Shown here piece by piece: positions 17,542 through 26,335 of a stretch of DNA of 64,000 nt. The notes beneath the pieces were generated by a model. It had not been told where the DNA came from, did no database searches, and worked only from the letters and a program-made list of their open reading frames with translations. Each line of letters starts with the position of its first letter. Within the stretch, counting starts at the first letter, position 1. Made by a program: the position numbers and the translations under genes. The stretch covers positions 77,648-141,647 of the forward strand of contig CAYHHI010000002.1 in the NCBI GenBank assembly GCA_964356335.1, given 5' to 3'. This DNA comes from CAYHHI01 sp964356335 (GTDB lineage: Bacteria > Arandabacterota > Arandabacteria > Arandabacterales > Arandabacteraceae).

Positions 17542-17919
17542 ATGGTTCAGGATGGCCTGCTCTATAGCAAGGAGCACGAATGGGTCAAGGCCGAAGGTGA
17601 CATCGCGATCATAGGCATAACTGACTTTGCGCAGAATCAACTCGGCGACATCGTCTATGTTGAACTCCCCGCTGCTGGAGCCAAGGTGGAATTCATGAAG
17701 GCCTTCGGCACGGTGGAAGCTGTCAAGGCCGTGAGCGACCTCTATTCCCCTGTCTCAGGCGAAGTGATTGAAGCCAATGCCACACTCGGCAGCGACCCTG
17801 CCGTGATCAAATCATCGCCCTATGGGGATGGCTGGATGATCAAGGTGAGAATGGCCGACAAGCAGGAGCTCACGCGGCTCATGAAGGCCGCCGAGTACCG
17901 GCAGATTGTAGGGGAGTAG
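17542..17919 (+). CDS. gcvH: Glycine cleavage H protein (lipoyl carrier)
   Basis: Small lipoylated carrier that shuttles the aminomethyl group between the P, T and L proteins. The 125 residues hold the lipoylation motif EAVKAVSDLYSP with Lys62 as the modified residue, and the N-terminal YSKEHEWVK segment typical of the family. ATG 17542 follows AAAGGAG by eight bases; an upstream in-frame TTG at 17536 lacks proper spacing. Lipoyl attachment probably uses the LipM-type enzyme at 27983-28777. Confidence 0.97.
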   Translation: MVQDGLLYSKEHEWVKAEGDIAIIGITDFAQNQLGDIVYVELPAAGAKVEFMKAFGTVEAVKAVSDLYSPVSGEVIEANATLGSDPAVIKSSPYGDGWMIKVRMADKQELTRLMKAAEYRQIVGE

Positions 17920-17925
17920 GCGAGC

Positions 17926-19278
17926 ATGGATTTCGTGCCTGTTGGTGACCGGGAAAGGGCTGAAATGCTTCGTGCGATAGGCGCAGCCTCTTTTGACGAC
18001 CTGCTCACCGATATACCCGAAGAACTCAGGCTCAAGCGCGGCCTTCGCCTGCCGCCACCGCTGTCAGAGCTTGAGGCCAGACGGCACCTCAAGCATCTTT
18101 CCGAGACCAATGCGTCGGCTGACCAGTGGCTGTGCTTCCTTGGCGGGGGAGCCTACGACCACTATGTCCCGAGCGTGGTTGACGAGCTGAGCTCACGGGC
18201 AGAGTTCTATACTGCGTACACGCCTTACCAGCCCGAGGTGAGCCAGGGCACGCTCCAGACCATCTATGAGTTCCAGTCCTTGATCACGCGCCTCACCGGC
18301 ATGGAGATCTCGAACGCATCGCTCTACGATGGCGGAACCGCTGTGGCCGAAGCCGTGCTTATGGCCAATGCCATAAATGGAAGAAGCGAGATTGTTGTCA
18401 GCGGATGCCTCAATCCGATGAAACTCTCGATACTTGGCACCTATCTCAAGGCAAGTGGAATCGTGATGAGGCGAACCGGCTGGAAAGGTGGTTCTACTGA
18501 TCCGGATGAGGTGAGATCGCTGATAAACGAGAAGACCAGCTCGGTCGTCATCGAGACCCCTAACTTTTTCGGCGTGGTGGAAGATTCGAAGGCGATCGCC
18601 GAGATGGCCCGGCAGAAGGGCTCCCTCATTATAGTCTCGGTTGACCCGATATCTCTGGGAATCCTTGCGGCGCCTTCGGAATATGGGGCCGACATTGTTG
18701 TCGGCGAAGGCCAGGCGCTGGGCAACCACCTGAGTTTCGGAGGACCTTATCTGGGTTTCATGGCCACTAAGAAGGAACACATCAGGCGAATCCCGGGGAG
18801 GATCGTCGGGAGAACGGTGGACAGAGCCGGCAAGATCTGTTTCTGCCTGACGCTTCAGACGCGCGAGCAGCACATAAGAAGGGAGAAGGCAACATCAAAT
18901 ATTTGCACCAATCAGGCCTTGATTGCTCTTCGGGCTGCGGTATATCTCTGCTGGCTTGGCAAGCAAGGCATCACGGAACTGGCGACCCTGTGCCTTTCAA
19001 AAGCTGTCTATGCTCAGAAAGCACTTGCTTCGCATGGCTTCAATCTTGATTTCAATAAACCGTTCTTCAAAGAGTTCGTGGTCCGGCTCCCGCTGGAGGC
19101 CAGCCTGCTGGCTGGCAGGCTTGTCGGCCAGCGCATACTCGCGGGAATCCCTCTCGGCAGATTCTACCCGGAGGCGCCCAATTCGCTCCTGGTCTCCTTC
19201 ACCGAGAAGCGGACCAAGGCTGAGATAGACATGCTTGTGGATACCATGGCACGCACGGTGCGAGGCTGGGAGGTGTAG
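17926..19278 (+). CDS. gcvPA: Glycine dehydrogenase (decarboxylating) subunit 1
   Basis: N-terminal half of the split, PLP-dependent P protein, which decarboxylates glycine and loads the aminomethyl group on GcvH. The 450 residues show the family blocks FLGGGAYDHYVPSVVDEL, TAYTPYQPEVSQGTLQ, MEISNASLYDGGTA and GPYLGFMA. This subunit lacks the PLP lysine, as expected for subunit 1. It starts six bases after gcvH and stops two bases before gcvPB. The split arrangement is common in Firmicutes, Thermotogae and FCB-related lineages. Confidence 0.97.
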   Translation: MDFVPVGDRERAEMLRAIGAASFDDLLTDIPEELRLKRGLRLPPPLSELEARRHLKHLSETNASADQWLCFLGGGAYDHYVPSVVDELSSRAEFYTAYTPYQPEVSQGTLQTIYEFQSLITRLTGMEISNASLYDGGTAVAEAVLMANAINGRSEIVVSGCLNPMKLSILGTYLKASGIVMRRTGWKGGSTDPDEVRSLINEKTSSVVIETPNFFGVVEDSKAIAEMARQKGSLIIVSVDPISLGILAAPSEYGADIVVGEGQALGNHLSFGGPYLGFMATKKEHIRRIPGRIVGRTVDRAGKICFCLTLQTREQHIRREKATSNICTNQALIALRAAVYLCWLGKQGITELATLCLSKAVYAQKALASHGFNLDFNKPFFKEFVVRLPLEASLLAGRLVGQRILAGIPLGRFYPEAPNSLLVSFTEKRTKAEIDMLVDTMARTVRGWEV

Positions 19279-19280
19279 GC

Positions 19281-20723
19281 ATGACTCAGGGGGTCACAAT
19301 ATTCGAGAAGAGCAAACCCGGAAAGAAGAGTTATTCCTTGCCTGCAGCTGACGTGCCGTTGGTGAAGCCCGAGGCCGTGTTGTCGCGTGATGTGCTGAGG
19401 AAGAGTGCACTCAGGCTTCCGGAGGTCTCAGAGCCTGAGATAGTCAGGCACTTCGTGGGCCTCTCGGTCCTGAATCATCATGTTGACAAGGATTTCTACC
19501 CGCTTGGATCGTGTACCATGAAATACAATCCCAAGGTGAATGAGCAGGTGGCAGTCCTTGAGGGCTTCTTACAGGTTCATCCTTTGGTGGACCACACCCT
19601 CGCTCAGGGTGCCATGGGTGTCATCTACGAGCTCGGACGGGCTCTCTGCGAAATAGCGGGTATGGACGACATAACGATGACTCCGGCTGCGGGTGCCCAT
19701 GGGGAGCTGACGGGAATGCTCCTGGTCAGGGCTTACCATGAGGATCGTGGCAAGACGAGGAAAAAGGTGCTGATCCCCGATTCGGCGCATGGCACCAATC
19801 CCGCGAGCGTACGCATCGCCGGCTACGATGCAGTTGAAGTGAAATCGGACTCAAATGGCAGGCTCAGCCCCGAAGCCTTGAAGCCCCATGTCGATGATGA
19901 AGTCGCTGCGATCATGATCACCAATCCCAATACCCTCGGCCTCTTCGAGACCAACATATCCCGTATTGCCGAGATGATTCATGATGCAGGCGGTCTGGTT
20001 TACATGGATGGAGCGAACATGAACGCCCTTCTGGGCATATCAAGGCCGGGAGACTTCGGCTGTGATTTGGTGCACCTCAATCTGCATAAGACCTTTTCGA
20101 CGCCTCACGGAGGGGGAGGCCCGGGATCGGGCCCCGTCGCTGTGAAGGCGAACCTTGCCCCGTATCTTCCTGTCCCGCTTGTGGAGAAGAGCCGCGGAGG
20201 CTATCACTTCGTCCGCGAGAGGCCGAAATCAATCGGAAGAGTCCACACCTTCTATGGCAACTTCGCCGTGATCGTGAAGGCTTATTGCTATCTTCTCATG
20301 GCGGGAGGCGAAGGCCTCAGGAACGTCGCTGAGAGTGCGATAATCAATGCGAACTACCTCATGGAACGGCTCAAAGCGAGTTACAGTCTGCCGTACGACA
20401 CCATCTGCAAACACGAATTTGTGCTGTCGGGCAAGGACAAAGTCGGCGGTGGTGTCAAGACGATTGACATTGCCAAACGGCTGATGGACTACGGCTTCCA
20501 TCCGCCCACGGTCTATTTCCCACTGATTGTCGAGGAGGCTCTGATGATCGAGCCGACCGAGACCGAATCCAGGGAGACACTGGACAGGTTCGCCGAAGCA
20601 ATGGAGAAGATTGCTGCCGAGATAAGAACAAATCCTGACCTTGTGCGGGGGGCGCCCTACACTACGCCTGTGGGCAGGGTAGATGAAGGGTTGGCAGCCA
20701 GGAGGCTTGATGTCGCCGAGTAG
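19281..20723 (+). CDS. gcvPB: Glycine dehydrogenase (decarboxylating) subunit 2
   Basis: PLP-bearing half of the P protein. The 480 residues contain the cofactor lysine in LNLHKTFSTPHGGGGPGSGP near residue 270, and the family blocks YPLGSCTMKYNP, MTPAAGAHGELTG and DSAHGTNPASV. The C-terminal part keeps EPTETESRETLDRF. Its end overlaps the start of the next, unrelated membrane-protein gene by 14 bases, so that gene is probably translated by reinitiation. Confidence 0.97.
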   Translation: MTQGVTIFEKSKPGKKSYSLPAADVPLVKPEAVLSRDVLRKSALRLPEVSEPEIVRHFVGLSVLNHHVDKDFYPLGSCTMKYNPKVNEQVAVLEGFLQVHPLVDHTLAQGAMGVIYELGRALCEIAGMDDITMTPAAGAHGELTGMLLVRAYHEDRGKTRKKVLIPDSAHGTNPASVRIAGYDAVEVKSDSNGRLSPEALKPHVDDEVAAIMITNPNTLGLFETNISRIAEMIHDAGGLVYMDGANMNALLGISRPGDFGCDLVHLNLHKTFSTPHGGGGPGSGPVAVKANLAPYLPVPLVEKSRGGYHFVRERPKSIGRVHTFYGNFAVIVKAYCYLLMAGGEGLRNVAESAIINANYLMERLKASYSLPYDTICKHEFVLSGKDKVGGGVKTIDIAKRLMDYGFHPPTVYFPLIVEEALMIEPTETESRETLDRFAEAMEKIAAEIRTNPDLVRGAPYTTPVGRVDEGLAARRLDVAE

Positions 20724-21207
20724 GGACGGAGTCGCGGATGAGGCTCCACGGGAAGCCTGCGCCGATGTCCGGGTGGCGGCTGGGGAGGTTCCACTGGAGT
20801 GGAGTGTGAGGCCTTTCAAGGAAAACGTCAGGCGCTCAGCGATCGTTGTCATCGTGATAGGCGCAATAGGGTTTCTGGTTTTGGTGCTTTTCAAAGATGT
20901 CTTCCTTGCGGTTTTGTCGGTTCTGATTCTTCTGGCTTCGCTCCACACTTATTTCGGGAGAACCACGTATCGCCTGGATTCCAACCAAGTCACCGTAAGA
21001 TCCTCTTTCGGTACTGCTATCAAGAAGTGGTCGGCCTTCAAGAGATTCTATGCTGACAAGAAGGGGGTGACCCTGTCGCCCTTTGATAAACCTTCGAGAC
21101 TTGAACCCTTTCGTTCATTAAGATTGTTGTATGGGGGCAACAAAGATGAGGTTGTGGCCTTTATTTCGAAGAGGTTCGATCGAGACTCCGGGGGCGGGGC
21201 TGGATAG
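20710..21207 (+). CDS. Uncharacterised two-helix membrane protein
   Basis: A 165-residue protein with a soluble N-terminus, two hydrophobic segments around residues 44-80 (IVVIVIGAIGFLVLVLF and VFLAVLSVLILLASLHTYF) and a basic cytoplasmic C-terminal domain. The layout (two helices, then RTTYRLDSNQVTVRSSFGTAIKKW) resembles bacterial PH-like (bPH2/YdbT) domain proteins, though I cannot confirm this. ATG 20710 lies close behind AGGAGG and overlaps gcvPB; TTG 20707 is an alternative. Its 3' end overlaps the next gene by about 60-75 bases. Confidence 0.7.
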   Translation: MSPSRDGVADEAPREACADVRVAAGEVPLEWSVRPFKENVRRSAIVVIVIGAIGFLVLVLFKDVFLAVLSVLILLASLHTYFGRTTYRLDSNQVTVRSSFGTAIKKWSAFKRFYADKKGVTLSPFDKPSRLEPFRSLRLLYGGNKDEVVAFISKRFDRDSGGGAG

Positions 21208-21556
21208 CGGCGCAAGCGGCGATGCCCAATTCGGACCCGAAGATGAACTCCTGATGGGGAGAGTGGCGGAACGTATCGTTCGCATGCGAATGAGCGTGCC
21301 CGCGATATTTTTGCTTGAATCAAGCAAACCTCTTGCTTTTTTGGGTGGGCAACTGCTAATTTTTTTAGAACCTTTTGTGCAGACCCTGTTCAACTTCGCG
21401 CAGTACCAGCGATTTGCTCTGTTAATGGAAGACAGGGATAACTGGGAGCGTATGGTAAGAAAGATCGAGGATCTCGAGGCCGAGTACACGGAGAAGGAAA
21501 AACAGGAAAAGCGGGAAAAGAAAGCCAGGAGAGCAGAGAATAAGAAGGCGCGTTAG
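21131..21556 (+). CDS. Conserved small protein upstream of the MutL-like ATPase
   Basis: A 141-residue protein (136 if ATG 21146 is used). The centre is hydrophobic and looks like a conserved core (VPAIFLLESSKPLAFLGGQ, then LLIFLEPFVQTLFNF), suggesting a membrane-associated hairpin. The C-terminus is a highly charged helix (YTEKEKQEKREKKARRAENK). I remember proteins of this pattern beside MutL-like ATPases in other lineages but know no assigned function. It overlaps the preceding gene and is followed 16 bases later by the ATPase gene. Confidence 0.7.
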   Translation: MGATKMRLWPLFRRGSIETPGAGLDSGASGDAQFGPEDELLMGRVAERIVRMRMSVPAIFLLESSKPLAFLGGQLLIFLEPFVQTLFNFAQYQRFALLMEDRDNWERMVRKIEDLEAEYTEKEKQEKREKKARRAENKKAR

Positions 21557-21572
21557 CATGAGGTGGTAGATT

Positions 21573-23378
21573 GTGCACAAGGATGCAAAAGAGATTCAAA
21601 CAATTATCGCCACTGACTGTGGGAGTACCACAACCAAGGCAATATTGATTGAGAAGCGCGGTGAGGAGTACCGCCTGATAGTAAGGGGTGAGGCTCCTAC
21701 AACAGTGGAGGCTCCTTTTGAGGACGTGACCTGCGGGGTCCTGAACGCGGTTGCGGAAGTCGAGGATCTTACCGGCAGGACTTTCTTGAAGGACGGCAAG
21801 ATTCTTTCTCCCAAGCAGGGCGATGCAGGAGCCGACCTATATGTTTCCACCTCATCAGCCGGCGGCGGACTTCAGATGATGGTTGCCGGAGTCGTGAAGG
21901 AGATGACCGCAGAGAGTGCGCAGAGAGCTGCTCTTGGGGCCGGCGCGATCGTCATGGATGTGATCGCATCGAACGACCGACGGGCTCCTCACGAGAAGAT
22001 CGCAAGGATAAGAAGTCTCAGGCCTGACATGATTCTCCTGTCCGGCGGGATTGACGGAGGAACCACCACCCACGTTGCCGAGTTGGCGGAGCTGATAGGG
22101 GCTGCCGACCCCAGGCCCAGGCTTGGAATGGGCTATTCTCTTCCGGTCATTTATGCAGGCAATGTTGATGCGAGGGAGATCGTCAAGGAGAGACTGGAGA
22201 CCAGGACCAGTCTCACGATCACCGATAATTTGAGGCCCGTGCTGGAGAAGGAAAACCTCCAGCCTGCTCGCCTCAAGATCCAGGACCTCTTTCTCGAGCA
22301 TGTGATGATGCATGCTCCCGGCTATAAGAGACTCCTGGACTGGACGCCTGTTCCCATCATGCCCACGCCTGCGGCGGTGGGAGTGATAATGCAGATCATC
22401 GCCAAGACGGAGAAGATCGATGTGGTCGGTGTCGACATAGGCGGGGCTACCACCGATGTGTTCTCCGTCTTCGGTGAGGTATTCAACCGGACCGTGAGTG
22501 CCAACTTGGGCATGAGCTACTCAATATCCAATGTGCTTGCGGAGGCAACAGTCGCAAACATCGTGAGATGGGTGCCGTTCGATGTAGAGGAAGCGGACCT
22601 GAGGAACAGGATAAAGAACAAGATGATAAGGCCCACCACTGTTCCCCAGACGCTTGAAGAGCTTATGATTGAACAGGCCATATCCAGGGAGGCCTTGAGA
22701 CTCGCCTTCGAACAGCACAAACTTCTTGCCGTCGGCCTCAAGGGTGTTCAGCAGGAGCGGACCATTTCAGACACCTTCGAGCAGGCTGAAAGCGGACTCA
22801 CCCTGGTTGACATGATGAGACTCGACATCCTCGTGGGAAGCGGCGGAGTGCTTTCACACGCACCGCGAAGAGTGCAGGCCGCATTAATGCTGATCGATGG
22901 CTTCAGGCCCGAGGGGGTGACCCAGCTGGCCGTGGACAGCATCTTCATGATGCCGCAGCTGGGAGTACTGGCGCAGGTCCATCCCAAGGCAGCCCTTGAA
23001 GTCTTCCACAAGGATTGCATGATAAGACTCGGCACTTGCATCGCGCCCGTGGGCATTGCCAAAGAGGGCAGCCCCTGCGTGCATGTGAAAATAGACATGC
23101 CTGACGGAAAGAGTGAAGAGAGATCCTTGAACTTTGGCCAAATGACTCTTATGCAAGCGGAAGCCGGCCAGAGAGTCAAAGCGACCATAAAACCCGCGAG
23201 GGGGTTTGACGTAGGCCTCGGCAAGGGCAAGGAGGTTCACACCGAGATCAATGCCGGCGTGGTCGGGATAATCATCGATGCTCGGGGAAGGCCTCTTCGT
23301 CTGCCCGCGGTGAGGGATGAACGAGTACGGAAGCTCAAGGAATGGAATGAAGCGCTTCATGTATATCCTGAAGCCTGA
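21573..23378 (+). CDS. MutL/GlmL-like ASKHA-fold ATPase (orphan)
   Basis: A 601-residue protein of the glutamate mutase MutL family. The ASKHA phosphate-1 motif TDCGSTTTKAIL lies at the N-terminus, with a phosphate-2 element VVGVDIGGATTDVFSV near residue 290 and a glycine-rich LVGSGGVLSHAP (about 415) for adenosine. In known cases MutL is thought to reactivate B12-dependent glutamate mutase, but no mutS or mutE gene or B12-binding motif is seen nearby. Instead it sits among uncharacterised membrane proteins. Start is GTG 21573 behind GAGGTGG. Function here is unknown; a reactivase or assembly ATPase for the membrane cluster is an inference. Confidence 0.85.
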   Translation: MHKDAKEIQTIIATDCGSTTTKAILIEKRGEEYRLIVRGEAPTTVEAPFEDVTCGVLNAVAEVEDLTGRTFLKDGKILSPKQGDAGADLYVSTSSAGGGLQMMVAGVVKEMTAESAQRAALGAGAIVMDVIASNDRRAPHEKIARIRSLRPDMILLSGGIDGGTTTHVAELAELIGAADPRPRLGMGYSLPVIYAGNVDAREIVKERLETRTSLTITDNLRPVLEKENLQPARLKIQDLFLEHVMMHAPGYKRLLDWTPVPIMPTPAAVGVIMQIIAKTEKIDVVGVDIGGATTDVFSVFGEVFNRTVSANLGMSYSISNVLAEATVANIVRWVPFDVEEADLRNRIKNKMIRPTTVPQTLEELMIEQAISREALRLAFEQHKLLAVGLKGVQQERTISDTFEQAESGLTLVDMMRLDILVGSGGVLSHAPRRVQAALMLIDGFRPEGVTQLAVDSIFMMPQLGVLAQVHPKAALEVFHKDCMIRLGTCIAPVGIAKEGSPCVHVKIDMPDGKSEERSLNFGQMTLMQAEAGQRVKATIKPARGFDVGLGKGKEVHTEINAGVVGIIIDARGRPLRLPAVRDERVRKLKEWNEALHVYPEA

Positions 23379-23405
23379 AGAATGAAGCCAATGGAGGTAT
23401 GAGAA

Positions 23406-24539
23406 TTGGCACATGCCTACACGCCCGGACTCAGGGTTTCAAAACAGACTGAAGTGAGAAAAGAGCGAAGGTTGCCCTTGACTGGCGAGGTTCTGGTCAG
23501 GGTCGGTGACCGCGTGACGGCCGAGACCATTGTTGCGCATACCAAGCTTCCCGGCAATGTTCAGACCATCAATGTGGCAAATAAGCTGAGCTTGCTTCCC
23601 GAGGATATCCACGGTCACATGACGCACAAGGTGGGGGATTGGGTTGATGAGGGAGACATCATCGCGCAGAGCAAGAGCTTCTTCGGGCTTTTCAAATCCT
23701 ACTGCAAGATGCCCGTTGGAGGGACCATCGAGTCCGTGTCCAAAATAACGGGTCAGGTGATCATAAGAGAGAAGGCCATCCCTGTCGAGGTCAATGCCTA
23801 CATTGACGGGGACATCATGGAAGTATACGAGAAGGAGGGTGTCCTGGTACGCGCCAATGCGACCTTCGTCCAGGGGATTTTCGGGATTGGTGGCGAGGCC
23901 GTGGGCCTGCTCGATGTGGTGGTCGATAGACCTGACGAGGTGCTGAGCGCTGACCGCATCAATCCTTCTCATAAGGGAAAGATCCTCGTGGGCGGTTCGC
24001 TTGTGACGATGGACGCCCTGAACCGCGGCCGCGAGGTCGGCGTGAGGGCCCTGATCGCAGGCGGCATGGATGATGCCGACCTGAGGGCCATTCTTGGTTA
24101 TGATCTCGGTGTGGCCATAACCGGATCGGAGGAGATTGGACTGACAGTGGTTGTCACCGAAGGCTTCGGCAAGATGACTATGGCCAAGAGGACCTTTGAT
24201 CTCCTTTGCTCGCGCAGGGGCATGAAGACATCCATCAGTGGTGCCACCCAGATAAGAGCCGGTGTGATAAGGCCGGAAGTGGTGATTCCCTTGGACGGTT
24301 CGAGTTCTTCCAAAGGCGAGAAGTTCGGGGGAGATTCGCCGTCGTCCGGACTGGTTGTGGGAAGCCCGGTGAGAGCGATCCGCGAACCCTACTTCGGCAG
24401 GATCGGGAAGGTCGCGAACCTGCCCCCTGAGCTGCAGAAGCTCGAGACAGAGGCGATGGTTAGAATCCTGGGCGTTGAGTTCGACGACGGCACCATCGCC
24501 ATCATACCGAGGGCCAACGTAGAGCTGATCGAAGAGTAG
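23406..24539 (+). CDS. Conserved barrel-rich partner of the MutL-like ATPase
   Basis: A 377-residue soluble protein without signal peptide. The N-terminal 130 residues look like biotinyl/lipoyl-type hammerhead strands (LPLTGEVLVRVGDRVTAETIVAH, GDWVDEGDIIAQ), but no MKM-type attachment lysine is present. A middle alpha/beta segment contains ALIAGGMDDADLRAILG and GLTVVVTEGFG, and the C-terminus has a KOW-like strand set (FGRIGKVANLP, VEFDDGTIAIIPRANVELIEE). TTG 23406 follows GGAGG. It directly trails the ATPase gene and precedes a membrane protein by seven bases. I do not know its function; the hammerhead folds suggest a structural or gating role. Confidence 0.75.
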   Translation: MAHAYTPGLRVSKQTEVRKERRLPLTGEVLVRVGDRVTAETIVAHTKLPGNVQTINVANKLSLLPEDIHGHMTHKVGDWVDEGDIIAQSKSFFGLFKSYCKMPVGGTIESVSKITGQVIIREKAIPVEVNAYIDGDIMEVYEKEGVLVRANATFVQGIFGIGGEAVGLLDVVVDRPDEVLSADRINPSHKGKILVGGSLVTMDALNRGREVGVRALIAGGMDDADLRAILGYDLGVAITGSEEIGLTVVVTEGFGKMTMAKRTFDLLCSRRGMKTSISGATQIRAGVIRPEVVIPLDGSSSSKGEKFGGDSPSSGLVVGSPVRAIREPYFGRIGKVANLPPELQKLETEAMVRILGVEFDDGTIAIIPRANVELIEE

Positions 24540-24546
24540 GAGTTTT

Positions 24547-25671
24547 GTGAATCCTGCCTCAACCAAACGGCTGCTCTGGCTGCTCTGGCTGCAGATTTGC
24601 GTTCTTGCGGTGTTTCCCATCCTTTGTCTTGCTGCGAGCACGGTCACGGTGAAGGATTTGCCGAATGACGACGGCACGTCATTGAGGATCTCATGGACAG
24701 GGGAACTCGCCGGAGCCGGCATGCTCAAGGTATCAAGGGCCACATATCCCGACTCGGTCTGGCGCCAGATAACCACCGTGGATGCTGGGCAGGGTGAATA
24801 CATTGATGCAGGGCTTTCTCGGGATTCGCTATATTCATATAGCCTAACCTCAGAGGGCGGCTTGACCGCGATTTCGAATTCCGCGCGGCCGCGGGCCTCC
24901 GTCCTGAATCGCTCGAGGCTCAATCAGCTGGTCATGCTCGTCATCTTCGTCATCTTCGTCTTGGTCTACATCAGGCTCGCCGGGTCGGGGAGAAAATTCT
25001 TTGTCAGAAGGATAGCGGGGTTCAGTGCGATTGAAGAGGCGATAGGCAGGGCCACCGAGATGGGCAAGCCGGTGCTCTATGTTCCCGGCATAGACGACAT
25101 GGATAATATTCAGACCATTGCGAGCATGGTGATCCTCAGCGACGTGGCACGCATTGCCGGCACCTATGAGACTCCCATAATCGTTCCTGTTTGCCGTCCC
25201 TTTGTAGTCCCGGTCGCAGAGGAAGCCGTGAAACAGGGCTTTCTCAACGCCGGGAGGCCGGAGCTTTATAATCCCAATAATATTAGATATCTCTCGGACG
25301 AGCAGTTTGCTTTCACGGCGGGCATAAACGGCATAATGATGAGGGAAGGGCCTGCTGCCAACCTCTACATGGGTTCCTTCTTCGCCGAGTCACTGATTCT
25401 GGCGGAAACAGGCTTCTCGGCAGGTGCCATACAGGTTGCGGGTACCGCCAATGTCCACCAGCTGCCGTTCTTCGTTGCAGCGTGCGATTATACCCTGATC
25501 GGCGAAGAGCTTTATGCTGCCAGTGCGTACCTCTCCAAGGAGCCCAAACTCCTGGGGACGTTGAAAGCGAGTGACCTTGCGAAACTCGTGATCCTTGTGC
25601 TCTTGGCCATAGGCGTCATAGCCGAAACCATAGGGCTCACGGCTTTCGCAGAGTGGTTCACTCCGAGCTAG
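24547..25671 (+). CDS. Membrane protein, probably DUF6754-type, with N-terminal Fn3-like domain
   Basis: A 374-residue protein: an N-terminal hydrophobic signal/anchor (about 9-28), an extracytoplasmic fibronectin-III-like region (TVTVKDLPNDDGTSLRISWTG, to about 120), a membrane helix (LVMLVIFVIFVLVYIRL, about 125-142), a large cytoplasmic domain with FSAIEEAIGRATEMGKPVLYVPG and ending in a final helix (LVILVLLAIGVIAETIGL). The large domain resembles what I remember as DUF6754. Start is GTG 24547 behind AGGAG. A 9-base tandem repeat at 24571-24588 codes Leu-Leu-Trp twice in the signal region. Role unknown. Confidence 0.75.
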   Translation: MNPASTKRLLWLLWLQICVLAVFPILCLAASTVTVKDLPNDDGTSLRISWTGELAGAGMLKVSRATYPDSVWRQITTVDAGQGEYIDAGLSRDSLYSYSLTSEGGLTAISNSARPRASVLNRSRLNQLVMLVIFVIFVLVYIRLAGSGRKFFVRRIAGFSAIEEAIGRATEMGKPVLYVPGIDDMDNIQTIASMVILSDVARIAGTYETPIIVPVCRPFVVPVAEEAVKQGFLNAGRPELYNPNNIRYLSDEQFAFTAGINGIMMREGPAANLYMGSFFAESLILAETGFSAGAIQVAGTANVHQLPFFVAACDYTLIGEELYAASAYLSKEPKLLGTLKASDLAKLVILVLLAIGVIAETIGLTAFAEWFTPS

Positions 25672-25714
25672 GCGCGAGCGCCGGTGGAGCAAGAGGCATG
25701 GAAGAGGTAACGAA

Positions 25715-26335
25715 ATGAGGACCGAGGTTCCGGTTGCTATCGCATTCGTCGCAGGAATGTTGATGATAGTCTCGCTCTTTGTGCCGCACCCTTTTATCGC
25801 TGAGCCCGCAGCTGTCACGAGGAGCTGGGCGATAATAATAACGGCGTTTGCCTATGTCCTCGGTGTTGCCAACATCGCAAAGATCAGCCTCGGCACCGTG
25901 CGGAAACGGTCAAAGGATTGGGAATACAAGGCAGTGCTCCTCGCCGCTCTCATCGTAATGATCTTCCTTGGCATAGGTCGGGGGGTTGCGAGCGGCGGGA
26001 CTTTCGACTGGGCATACCAGAATCTCTATATCCCTATGCAGGCCACGATGTTCTCGCTCCTGGCCTTCTTCATCGCCTCCGCGGCATACCGGGCCTTCCG
26101 CGCAAGATCAGCCGAGGCGACGCTGCTCCTTGTTACCGCGGCCATCGTGATGCTCGGTAGAGTGCCCGTGGGCGAGCATATCTGGAGCAAGTTCCCCGAT
26201 CTGACCGAGTGGATAATGGAAGTACCGAACATGGCCGCCAAGCGGGGCATCATGATAGGTGCGGCTCTGGGAGCGATATCGACCGGCCTGAAGATGGTCT
26301 TGGGACTCGAAAGGTCCTACCTGGGTGGTGGGTAA
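25715..26335 (+). CDS. Uncharacterised polytopic membrane protein
   Basis: A 206-residue hydrophobic protein with about five or six membrane helices (for example VAIAFVAGMLMIVSLFVP, WAIIITAFAYVLGVANIA, AVLLAALIVMIFLGIG, MFSLLAFFIASAAYRAF). No known motif is seen. It starts at ATG 25715 behind GAGGTAACGAA, 43 bases after the DUF6754-type gene, and its stop shares one base with the next start (TAATG). Conserved linkage with its neighbours suggests subunits of one membrane complex. Confidence 0.7.
   Translation: MRTEVPVAIAFVAGMLMIVSLFVPHPFIAEPAAVTRSWAIIITAFAYVLGVANIAKISLGTVRKRSKDWEYKAVLLAALIVMIFLGIGRGVASGGTFDWAYQNLYIPMQATMFSLLAFFIASAAYRAFRARSAEATLLLVTAAIVMLGRVPVGEHIWSKFPDLTEWIMEVPNMAAKRGIMIGAALGAISTGLKMVLGLERSYLGGG

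Noticed and set aside
24571..24588. Tandem 9-base repeat CTGCTCTGG
   Set aside because: It is inside a coding signal region (Leu-Leu-Trp twice) and only two copies long, so chance or mild slippage is enough.
23439..24923. 494-residue open frame on the minus strand
   Set aside because: It mirrors the barrel protein and part of the DUF6754-like gene; composition is dominated by His/Asp/Leu from the opposite codons, with no motif or ribosome site.
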